From Mycoemilia scoparia (taxonomy: Eukaryota > Kickxellomycota > Kickxellomycetes > Kickxellales > Kickxellaceae), in assembly GCA_027575805.1 (NCBI GenBank), contig JANBPU010000374.1, positions 1 to 14,316 on the forward strand: 14,316 bases of DNA, given 5' to 3'. Numbering within the stretch: the stretch's first letter is position 1; each line of letters begins with the position of its first letter. Positions 7,549-14,316 of this stretch are shown here, one piece after another. The translations under genes and the position numbers were made by a program. The notes under the pieces were generated by a model. That model was not told the DNA's origin. It did not search any database and saw only the letters and a list, made by a program, of their open reading frames with translations.

Positions 7549-9801
7549 CTAAAAATAGTGTGGAATGTGCTGGGGATGCTGCTGTTGTAGTTGGATTGAT
7601 TGTATTTGATTATGGTGGTGGTTATAATGTAGCATCTGTGTTGTGGATGTTGGTATGAACTGCTGTTGCTGCTGCTGATGGTGATGGTGGTGTGACTGTC
7701 CGAAGTTTGGGTATTGGATTTTGCCATGGAATTGTCCACTGCCAACATCAACAAAAGCATCAGTAGTACCATTGTTGGTTTGATTCAAATTTACCATTAA
7801 TAAATGTTTATCAAACACCATATTTTCATCAACAAACTGATTCCAATCACTCCGTCTCGCAGCATCCAAAACAATAGTATCAAAATACTTTTTCACCTCA
7901 CTGATATTACCACTGTCAATTGGGATGTTTTTGCGTAAATCCCTTAGTTTGAATTTTCTGCTACCAGTCTGGCTGATGGCTTGTTGAAGTGGTTGAAGAT
8001 CTTCGGGGTGAAGTTTAATACATCTAATACATTTTCTGCTCTTGAACTTTCTACCACTGCCATCATTCTTACTATTATGATGTGTTGGACTCAGCATGGC
8101 TCCTCCTCCTCCTCCTCTGACTGGTGAGTCTACAAATCTACAGAATGGATAAAACTTGCAAATCTCTTTTGGATGATGGAAACTGCATTTGGCATTAGTG
8201 CAACGAGGCCACTTGAAGCAACGACTATTATGTTTGGAATGTTGAGGCTGTTGTTGTCTCCTTGAATTGTGACAACCTAGGTGCCTCTTTTGGGCACTAT
8301 TAGCCTTTTCCGTATGTCCTTTCTGTATATTTGAAGAAACTACAACTTCTACCACTCTGGCTCCTGAATTGGTGACTTCTTTGTTATTACCATCATCTTC
8401 TTCCCTCAAATATGGCATCCCAATGGCGGTTGCTTTACTCCCTGATTGACCGAGCTCGACAATATCGATCTTTTTTTCAAAATCTTGTACAACTTCCATA
8501 TGGTCACTATCAGATATGCCATTGCTATTATTTTGGGGGTAGGCAGCTTCTTTTTCTTCTTTAGTAATGATAGTCACAGTTGTTTCCCGAAACCATTGAT
8601 CAGAACTTAGAATTGCTTTGGCAGAGTCATGGCCATATGAGGATTTTGGTGAAACAGCAGCAACAGCCTTTTCGACAGTGGTTAAAATAGATCTAAAGGA
8701 TATCTGAGGGATCTTTGAATCGCTGTCCTTGAAAGGCTCCTCTGGAAACTCACAAAGAGTAGTATTGTCAGTAACATGTTCAGTATCCTTATCATTTGAT
8801 GAAGGATCTTGATTATCATTACAGCCAGGATCTTCTTGGCTCACATACCCCTCATCATTTTTACTGTTTTTGACTATTTCAGTTTTATGATTCGCAGGGT
8901 TAGTTGAATAGGAAGTTTGTGTTACTGAGCTTCCATCCTCTTGTTCCGGAGATCCCATTGTTTCAGCATCACAAGGTTCATCAACAATGGAATCGTCAGA
9001 GCTGCTTGGGCTCAATTCGTATTGACCTTTTTCTTGGACATCCTTGATCTTACTTTTGAGGGTATCAAGTTCTTGGACTTCACTTTCTTGTCCAGCATCC
9101 CAACAGTTATCATCAGCATCATTTTGGTCTTCAAAGTCAGGTGCACCAGTAGTTGATTCAAGAATCTCTTGAGTAGTAGTAGCAATAACAGCATCTACAT
9201 TAACATCTTGTTGACATGATGACTGAGGCTCCAGAACCCCTTCATCAAAGGAAGTGTATGACTGCTGACTAACTGAAGGGATTATGTCCACAACCATATG
9301 CTGCTCCTGTGGCTCACTTGTCTGTGTCAAACTATGTGTACTGGAGGTCTTGGAGTAGTCAGTGAATATGCTCCCGGAATTGGACTGCTGCATACTGGAA
9401 TATGGACTTGGCGGTGTTATAGGGCTGGTAGGCAAGTGTTGAATATTGCTATCATCAAAGTGTGTCTGGGAGAAAAATTCATTGTTTGTCATTATTGTTA
9501 TAATCTGGTAACCCCCATTATTGGGTGATCCATACAAACGGCGGGTTATAGATGTGGGGCTACTGACTCTTCGGACACTTGAAGTTACTGCTGCCTGGCC
9601 TGGAACTTGAAGGTCTGGATAGGGCCTAAGCAATGGTTGGCGCTGTGCTTCTGACTCAATCAAGCTCTCACCGCCATCGTCATCGCTGATGAAAAGTCTA
9701 GTTTCCCAGCATCGTTTCAAAACAGTGTAGATAGCAGTGATAGCAGATACAGTAAGCAATAATCCAGCTACAACGATTGGTATTATAAATAAATAGTTCA
9801 T
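7549..9801 (-). CDS. Membrane-anchored protein with Nab2/ZC3H14-type Cys3His zinc finger(s)
   Basis: This is an uninterrupted 750-codon frame. Residues 4-28 form one hydrophobic membrane segment followed by K-R-C, which predicts a cytosolic C-terminus by the positive-inside rule. Residues 40-500 are Ser/Thr/Glu/Asp-rich and probably disordered. A zinc finger follows: C528-x5-C534-x4-C539-x3-H543-P, with W531-P532, N536 and F541 as in the poly(A)-binding fingers of Nab2 and ZC3H14. A second starts C548-x5-C554 but its closing half (C594-x3-H598-P) comes only after a Gly-rich insert. Residues 600-675 look folded (LRDLRKNIPI, EVKKYFDTIVLDAARRSDWNQFV). The tail is His/Gln-rich. The family suggests RNA binding at a membrane; that role is inference. 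I know no named family with this layout. The ATG at 9801 is chosen because the membrane segment starts right there. Confidence 0.8.
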   Translation of the reverse strand: MNYLFIIPIVVAGLLLTVSAITAIYTVLKRCWETRLFISDDDGGESLIESEAQRQPLLRPYPDLQVPGQAAVTSSVRRVSSPTSITRRLYGSPNNGGYQIITIMTNNEFFSQTHFDDSNIQHLPTSPITPPSPYSSMQQSNSGSIFTDYSKTSSTHSLTQTSEPQEQHMVVDIIPSVSQQSYTSFDEGVLEPQSSCQQDVNVDAVIATTTQEILESTTGAPDFEDQNDADDNCWDAGQESEVQELDTLKSKIKDVQEKGQYELSPSSSDDSIVDEPCDAETMGSPEQEDGSSVTQTSYSTNPANHKTEIVKNSKNDEGYVSQEDPGCNDNQDPSSNDKDTEHVTDNTTLCEFPEEPFKDSDSKIPQISFRSILTTVEKAVAAVSPKSSYGHDSAKAILSSDQWFRETTVTIITKEEKEAAYPQNNSNGISDSDHMEVVQDFEKKIDIVELGQSGSKATAIGMPYLREEDDGNNKEVTNSGARVVEVVVSSNIQKGHTEKANSAQKRHLGCHNSRRQQQPQHSKHNSRCFKWPRCTNAKCSFHHPKEICKFYPFCRFVDSPVRGGGGGAMLSPTHHNSKNDGSGRKFKSRKCIRCIKLHPEDLQPLQQAISQTGSRKFKLRDLRKNIPIDSGNISEVKKYFDTIVLDAARRSDWNQFVDENMVFDKHLLMVNLNQTNNGTTDAFVDVGSGQFHGKIQYPNFGQSHHHHHQQQQQQFIPTSTTQMLHYNHHHNQIQSIQLQQQHPQHIPHYF

Positions 9802-10014
9802 GATCGATCGGCAATTGGCTGGTTAAGCTGGTTTATAAATAAACAGAATGGCTATATTGTAATATATATAAAATAGTGAAAAGTCTGTTAATGTTTATTT
9901 TAATTGATAAGTGTTTAAAGCTACTACTAAGATAATAAACTATACTAAATTATGGGTTAGACAATAAAATATGGAATAATAAACTATTCCAATATATTTA
10001 TATAATTAATGCAA
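9802..10014. other. Upstream region of the 750-codon gene
   Basis: It is very AT-rich. On the minus strand there is a TATA-like run (ttttatatatatt, 9861-9873) about 60-70 bases before the ATG and a weaker TATAAA at 9832-9837. The closer one is too near the start codon to leave room for a leader. No ORF or conserved element is visible. Confidence 0.35.
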
Positions 10015-10264
10015 AGTCTTCCCTTAGCATTTCCCAATAGTCCTAATACATTTGAGTGAGTCAATCTCATTCATAATCATCTTTATTCATTTTGAACTAT
10101 TCTTTCCTGTTCAAAATTATTCTTTCTTGTTCTGAATCATTTTTATTCACTCAGAATGATTTCCTCCCATTTAGAACTATTGTTATTAGTATTGAACCCT
10201 CTTGTAAAACTTTTCTATAACTTCTTGTCAGACCATGTTTATCCAGAACCATCCTAGCCAGTCA
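10015..10264 (+). repeat. Diverged LTR remnant (same lineage)
   Basis: The segment repeats the LTR vocabulary seen in the full element: gttctgaatcattttt, tcagaatgattt, attgaaccctcttgtaaaacttttc, tttatccagaacc, and a terminal ccagtca resembling ctggtctgtca. Order and strand match the 3' half of the LTR (990-1146). The 5' half was not found, so the left edge is approximate. It is much older than the full element, as identity is patchy. It lies between two minus-strand genes, downstream of one and upstream of the other. Confidence 0.5.
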
Positions 10265-10286
10265 GGTACAAAAAGACTGCTATAAT

Positions 10287-10292
10287 TTTATT
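10287..10292 (-). terminator. Poly(A) signal of the 869-codon gene
   Basis: AATAAA on the minus strand, about 70 bases past the stop codon at 10362-10364, within a T/A-rich stretch. Position and sequence fit a fungal polyadenylation signal; cleavage is not shown. Confidence 0.45.
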
Positions 10293-10361
10293 TTAAAAAG
10301 ATAGAATATTAAAGTGAATAATATAATAAAAAACATATTGTTTGTAGAGGGGAAATAAATA

Positions 10362-12971
10362 TTAATATTGTACATGTATAATCTTTGAAATATTTTTCAG
10401 TAATAAATCCCAAGGATGCTTATCTAATTTGAACTTTGATTTATCATCATCATTATTTTTTTTGTTGCTGTCATATTGGTAGGCTTTTACCATTGATGTA
10501 AATTTCAGTTTACTGATACTTGTTGGCTGAATATTTCCTTCACTACCATCATCACCAGGAAATTTATTATTGATTTCTAATTTGAGGGCAAAAAATAGCA
10601 TTGTACCTCTAAAGTCAATAATAATGTCTTCATTTGTTCCAATTCTTTGTTTTGGAATTACCAAATACCCAGTTTTCCAAATGGGTAACAGATATTCAAT
10701 TACTTTTGGACAGCACTTTTGAATATTTGTGAACAATATCAAGCTTTTGTCTCGTTGTAAAAGACTAATACCTGAATTTTTATCAACCCTTCTCTCTTCC
10801 TTCATTTCTTGTTGTCTTTTTTTCTGCTGTTGCTTTTGGTTTTGCTGCTGCTGTTTTTGTTGGATTAGGGCGTAGTTGGGAAACATATACTCAATCAAAA
10901 TTCCATGACTATCTTCATTTCCAAATAATAGTCCAAGTCGAGATTCACTATTATAGTAGGCCAAATCAATAATTAGAGGCTCATCAGGTTCAAGTTTTAT
11001 AATATCAGGTGACCCATTAAGGATTGTATCAGAAACAGCTCTAAATAATCGATGAATCAAATAAATGTTTGGAGAGACAAGCATTATTGTGGCCATAGGG
11101 TTGTTGGCTGGCAAATAGAGGTTCCATCTCAGCGTGGGGGTTAGAGATTTTATAACATTACAAGCTTTTGATGGTAATCTTGTTCGAATATCTGTTTCTA
11201 TAAGCTTTACTAGATCTGGTTTAGGTTCTAACAAGATTTGCCAAATTTGGTGCTTCTTTTTATTACTATTTTTGATAGTGCAGGAAGAGGTTGTGATGGT
11301 GGTGGTTACTTCCCGTGCTTGCCAATCTTTGTCATTGTTTATGGAGGATTCAGCCACTAGATTGTTTCTTTCTAGAGTTGATCTAGCTTGAGAATATAAT
11401 AGGGCATTTATTTGATGAGCATGCTCAGGGGTTATACCTGAACAATGAACTAATAAACCAGTGCTGAATACATTTCCTAAGCTTTTATTGTTATTGTCAT
11501 TGTTGTTGCATAGATAGCTTTCATGTGCTTGTATCAAGGATTGCGCTTTTTCTCGATAGTCTAGACTATTTTCTAATTCTATTGAAATTATTGGAGGAAA
11601 TCTAGCAGGATTGATAGAAGCAAGGGTGCCGCGACAATCTCCATCATTTCTATTGACCATGCTATCTTCCGGAGGTGGGGCAGGCATTTGTGAAATGGAC
11701 TCAAAAAGATAATATATAGTTTCAGATATTTGACTCTGGCATAAAGCATTTTGGTTTCCAAATGAAATTATCAAGGTCGGGTTGGATTGTTCATCGCTAT
11801 CTTCATTACATTCACTATCACCATCCTGTTGGCTAACCCTCTGTCTTAAAGATTTAAACACCTCTGTAGTAAAATCTAATATAGTTCCGGAAAAACGAGT
11901 AGCAGATTTCACACTAAAATGCTCGCCACAAGAACCACTTTTGACATTTTCTTTTGGCTTACTTCGATATATTTTTGGAACCACACTGAATTGCAATCTC
12001 CATAACATGGGTCTTAGTTTTATGAGCCCTTTTACAAGTTTACCCAAAGTAATGACTTTAAGGCCATCATCCTCGGTAGTAGCGGTAATAGTATTAAAGT
12101 TGGGATTGATGTCATTTTCCTGTCCATAGTGCTTTATCCCAATATTACTATTATCATTGCTATTAATTATCCCGGAAAAACTATGTCTGCGACGATTTTT
12201 ATTGCCAATACTATTGTTTCTAAATGCAGCTTTGAGGTCCTGGGCAAATTTTATCGATTCCACATATCTCATGATTCTTATATGCATATAGTTGTGTTGA
12301 TCACAAAGCTGTGGATACTTTGCAAGTATTTGTTTAGAATCTCTAACAGCTTCTACTAATGTCACGAATTCGTTAGTTTGAACAGCCTCTTTAAATCTAT
12401 GGGAAATGGTTAGGCATTTGTCTAGCTCTCTGCAGTATGTGTGGAGACAATGTTTATGTAACCTAGCTCTATATCCTAGCATTGCATTATCAAGGTTTTT
12501 AATTATGCTAGTAGTAGCAGTGGTACTATTGCTGCCAATAGCCCAACATTTTTGTGAGAGACAGCATTCAGACCTAAAGTAATCTATTAGACCAAGCATA
12601 GCATCAAATATTGGTGGCGCTTGGTTAACTATGGTATCTAAAATCTGACAAGTTGTTGTAAGCAATTCCAAAGCAGAATTTATGATTGAGGATGGTGTGG
12701 TTGAACTGCTGTTGTTTAGATGGACTGCTGATAATCTGATGGCAGCCTCAAGTATATAAATGGGAATGTGGACATTATAAGATTTGGCAAGGATTCTGGA
12801 TTCTTTGTAAATAATGCTCCAATCCTTGGGCTGCATGCCATGAATATCTAATAGCAAACTTAGCTTTGGGTTATCCCTAATGAGTGTCGTGGGTTCATTT
12901 TGGGGATTTGTTAGTGTTGTTATTGTTGTGTGTGAAGATGATAACGGTGTTGGGGGTGGTAGTGGTAACAT
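10362..12971 (-). CDS. Unrecognised 869-residue protein
   Basis: This is an uninterrupted 869-codon frame of real-gene character. I do not recognise the family. Residues 1-30 are Pro/Thr-rich. Residues 35-250 look helical and contain a Cys/His-rich stretch (H172, H174, C175, H177, C180, C186, with C136, C137 and C142 nearby) that fits no zinc motif I know. A basic RRRHS site (260-264) is a possible basophilic-kinase target. Residues 290-600 alternate ordered strands with Asn- and Thr-runs. A Gln/Lys-rich stretch at about 700-728 interrupts an otherwise ordered beta-type C-terminal region (LRWNLYLPANNPMATIML, DIIIDFRGTMLFFALKLEI). There is no signal peptide or membrane segment, so it is probably cytosolic or nuclear. 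An out-of-frame ATG lies 43 bases upstream (see the upstream region). Codon and base use resemble the neighbouring 750-codon gene. Confidence 0.75.
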   Translation of the reverse strand: MLPLPPPTPLSSSHTTITTLTNPQNEPTTLIRDNPKLSLLLDIHGMQPKDWSIIYKESRILAKSYNVHIPIYILEAAIRLSAVHLNNSSSTTPSSIINSALELLTTTCQILDTIVNQAPPIFDAMLGLIDYFRSECCLSQKCWAIGSNSTTATTSIIKNLDNAMLGYRARLHKHCLHTYCRELDKCLTISHRFKEAVQTNEFVTLVEAVRDSKQILAKYPQLCDQHNYMHIRIMRYVESIKFAQDLKAAFRNNSIGNKNRRRHSFSGIINSNDNSNIGIKHYGQENDINPNFNTITATTEDDGLKVITLGKLVKGLIKLRPMLWRLQFSVVPKIYRSKPKENVKSGSCGEHFSVKSATRFSGTILDFTTEVFKSLRQRVSQQDGDSECNEDSDEQSNPTLIISFGNQNALCQSQISETIYYLFESISQMPAPPPEDSMVNRNDGDCRGTLASINPARFPPIISIELENSLDYREKAQSLIQAHESYLCNNNDNNNKSLGNVFSTGLLVHCSGITPEHAHQINALLYSQARSTLERNNLVAESSINNDKDWQAREVTTTITTSSCTIKNSNKKKHQIWQILLEPKPDLVKLIETDIRTRLPSKACNVIKSLTPTLRWNLYLPANNPMATIMLVSPNIYLIHRLFRAVSDTILNGSPDIIKLEPDEPLIIDLAYYNSESRLGLLFGNEDSHGILIEYMFPNYALIQQKQQQQNQKQQQKKRQQEMKEERRVDKNSGISLLQRDKSLILFTNIQKCCPKVIEYLLPIWKTGYLVIPKQRIGTNEDIIIDFRGTMLFFALKLEINNKFPGDDGSEGNIQPTSISKLKFTSMVKAYQYDSNKKNNDDDKSKFKLDKHPWDLLLKNISKIIHVQY

Positions 12972-13446
12972 TAGAAATAGCCTGAGAAAGGGTGAAATAT
13001 CCCCGAAAACTCATTTCTGTAAAAGATAATATATATACAAGGAAGAAATAGCGTATGTAGTATAATGAAGAGGAAGAAAGGAAGTTATTATATTATAAAG
13101 CTGTTATTTGAGTTTAGTAATAGCAAAGTAAGATGAGGAATTATTTGAGACCCTTTTCATGATTTGTGGTATTGTATGCCAAGAACTGGCTTTGGTGAAT
13201 TTAAAGCAAATCGTTAGAATCAAACTTATCTTTATGCAATTTCAAATTCATCGGATAGATTTTGTTAGACAAATCTATTTTATCAAATGTTATTTTGATA
13301 AGTTTTTTCTTTGTTAATTATAAAATATTCCAATATTAGTAACGTGCATTTATAGGTCTGAATCAAAGAGATTTGATTATAAATCAAGAAAAGGTGGAAA
13401 GACAGAGAAAGTATGTTGACCCTTAATCAGTGGTTAACAGAATGTA
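12972..13446. promoter_or_regulatory. Upstream region of the 869-codon gene, with overlapping uORF and two hairpins
   Basis: On the minus strand an ATG at 13014 opens a 39-codon frame that runs past the main start and ends at 12895; it could reduce translation of the main frame. Just before it, atattatcttttacag looks like a 3' splice site, so an intron in the leader is possible. TATA-like runs occur at 13029-13036. Two adjacent inverted repeats (13255-13278 and 13280-13301) are followed on the plus strand by a run of six T. No coding sequence is supported. Confidence 0.4.
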
Positions 13447-13561
13447 TGGGCAATAATTTTTGAAGGGTAAATTTTGGTGGTTAGTGTTTATAGAGACAAT
13501 CATTGCCAAATGGATGTCCAGTTTTACTAGTAAACTTTCACCCTTCAAAAATTATTGCCCA
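13447..13561. mobile_element. 115-bp MITE-like element with 22-bp perfect terminal inverted repeats
   Basis: The left terminus 13447-13468 (TGGGCAATAATTTTT...) and the right terminus 13540-13561 are perfect reverse complements over 22 bases. Each is flanked by TA (13445-13446 and 13562-13563). The 71-bp interior has no ORF. Short length, perfect termini and a TA duplication are the marks of a non-autonomous Tc1/mariner-type element mobilised from elsewhere. The perfection of the arms argues for recent insertion. A stem-loop RNA gene is a weaker alternative. Confidence 0.75.
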
Positions 13562-13563
13562 TA

Positions 13564-14000
13564 TATATAATCCATAGAATGATAAAAACAATTTGCGTTT
13601 AATGACGTTCATGTAGAACTAGAGTTGCAGTACCACAGTAATAGCAGATTTGGGGTTTTATATCGTTAGAATTTAATTGATCTTGGGCAAAAATTGGCTC
13701 AGGAACTGATTATGAAGTGGCTGATGATGGCGCTAAAATTTGGGTTCCAATTTTTCCTATCCATCATACATTTAATCTCTGAAATCTTGGAATGTTTTTA
13801 TTTTGAACCAAGCTTTCAGTTAAGCAATACATTTATGATTATGATCATAATTGCTCGTTTAAAAGCAATATTTGACGCTCTCTGTTTTATAATAATAATA
13901 ATAATTTGTATTAAGACAATGCACTACTCAATTGACGCAACTGAAAATTTATATATGAGTAATTGATAAAAAGGTGGCTTGTTTGAAGGTATTCTAAAGA
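13564..14000. other. AT-rich spacer with a short TAA microsatellite
   Basis: A (TAA)n-like run (ataataataataataa) sits at about 13890-13905. A hydrophobic plus-strand frame at 13694-13966 starts only with TTG, or an internal ATG, and reads as AT-rich noise. It is downstream of the 72-codon minus-strand gene, but I see no exact AATAAA on that strand. Confidence 0.4.
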
Positions 14001-14219
14001 TCAACCTAGTATGTTACCTAGAAGATCATCAATAAATCCCATGGTCTGAGCTTGTTGTTTGTTCAGTAACGTTCTGAGAGCAGCGAGAGCGGCAACATGC
14101 TTAGGGTCAAGAGTTAACGGACCTTTCTTGTTCTTTCCATTGCCTTGGGCAGTGATGGAAACAGCATTGAAAGCAGTGGTAGCAAGAGCAGTCAAAACAA
14201 CGGCGCTGATGAGTTTCAT
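14001..14219 (-). CDS. Small secreted, cysteine-free peptide (72 aa)
   Basis: A complete ATG-to-TGA frame encoding 72 residues. Residues 1-24 are a textbook signal peptide: K2, hydrophobic core LISAVVLTALATTAF, small residues at A19 and A24 as possible cleavage sites. The mature part is about 48-53 residues with no cysteine, unlike most fungal effectors. It has a basic NGKNKK stretch ending in K31-K32 (a weak Kex2-type dibasic site), a helix-prone segment at 38-58 (DPKHVAALAALRTLLNKQQAQ) and a short amphipathic tail GFIDDLLGNILG (61-72). It would be exported to the cell surface or medium. Function is unknown and I recognise no family. A clear signal peptide in so short a frame makes a chance ORF unlikely. 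Confidence 0.75.
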   Translation of the reverse strand: MKLISAVVLTALATTAFNAVSITAQGNGKNKKGPLTLDPKHVAALAALRTLLNKQQAQTMGFIDDLLGNILG

Positions 14220-14316
14220 TTCGAGGCTTGATAGTGAGGATTCTGATGACGAAGAAAAGAATAGAAATATCCAAGGTTGTTAATGAGCCCCAAACAAAGT
14301 GAAGAATTTTGTCTAT
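14220..14316 (-). promoter_or_regulatory. Leader of the 72-codon secreted-peptide gene
   Basis: Read on the minus strand, the 70 bases before the ATG are pyrimidine-rich (tctattcttttcttcgtcat...) and free of other ATGs close by, with ctcgaaATGaaa around the start. CT-rich leaders are common near transcription starts of strongly expressed fungal genes. No TATA box is visible inside the window. Confidence 0.35.

Noticed and set aside
7509..7772. Minus-strand frame of 87 codons at the end of the zinc-finger gene
   Set aside because: It overlaps the His/Gln-rich tail in another frame and its repeats mirror that low-complexity DNA.
9478..9524. Possible 47-base intron in the 750-codon gene (GT...ttttctcccag on the minus strand)
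   Set aside because: The acceptor looks fair, but the donor (GTTACC) is poor, removing 47 bases would break the frame, and the frame is open without splicing.
13694..13966. Hydrophobic plus-strand frame of 90 codons
   Set aside because: It opens with TTG, not ATG, and its Ile/Phe-rich sequence follows from AT-rich DNA and a TAA microsatellite.
1..14316. CRISPR array, tRNA or rRNA gene, bacterial-type operon
   Set aside because: I saw no spaced direct repeats, no tRNA cloverleaf with A/B boxes, no rRNA sequence, and the gene and spacer style is eukaryotic.

Overview
The window looks like nuclear DNA of an early-diverging fungus, probably in the Mucoromycota/Zoopagomycota range. It is AT-rich with long intergenic spacers, and its genes are long open frames full of Gln, Asn, Thr and Ser runs. 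It carries a Ty3/gypsy element with a chromodomain, a Pif1-like helicase fragment of the type found in Helitrons, and a small secreted-protein gene. The phylum is inferred from the style of the reverse transcriptase and from composition; the sequence does not prove it.

The left half is mobile DNA. A truncated Pif1-like helicase (18-610, minus) ends abruptly at a 6,567-bp LTR retrotransposon (611-7177, plus). The element has two 536-bp LTRs that differ at six sites, all transitions, most of them at CpG. Its order is gag, protease, RT, RNase H, integrase, GPF module, chromodomain, a basic tail, then a further ORF with an acidic tail, and a polypurine tract. The gag-pol frame is broken by three in-frame stops (1237, 2914, 3940), each one C-to-T change away from a sense codon. 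There is no target-site duplication, and the two flanks do not match: helicase on the left, a fragment of a related LTR in reverse orientation on the right (7178-7252). No tRNA-type primer binding site is visible. An 8-nt match between the predicted transcript start and the sequence just inside the 5' LTR suggests Tf1/sushi-type self-priming.

The right half holds three host-type genes, all on the minus strand. The first (7549-9801) encodes a 750-aa protein with an N-terminal membrane anchor, a long disordered region and a Nab2/ZC3H14-type Cys3His zinc finger, followed by a second finger that appears split. The second (10362-12971) encodes an unrecognised 869-aa protein. The third (14001-14219) encodes a 72-aa, cysteine-free, probably secreted peptide. 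Between them lie a diverged LTR remnant (about 10015-10264), a pair of adjacent hairpins (13255-13301) and a 115-bp MITE-like element with perfect 22-bp inverted termini and a TA duplication (13447-13561).

Nothing shows that the three host genes act together. They are separately spaced, with probable poly(A) signals behind the first two. The most distinctive signals are the CpG-decay pattern in the retroelement, the palindrome-rich LTR, the possible self-priming site, and the membrane-anchored zinc-finger protein.
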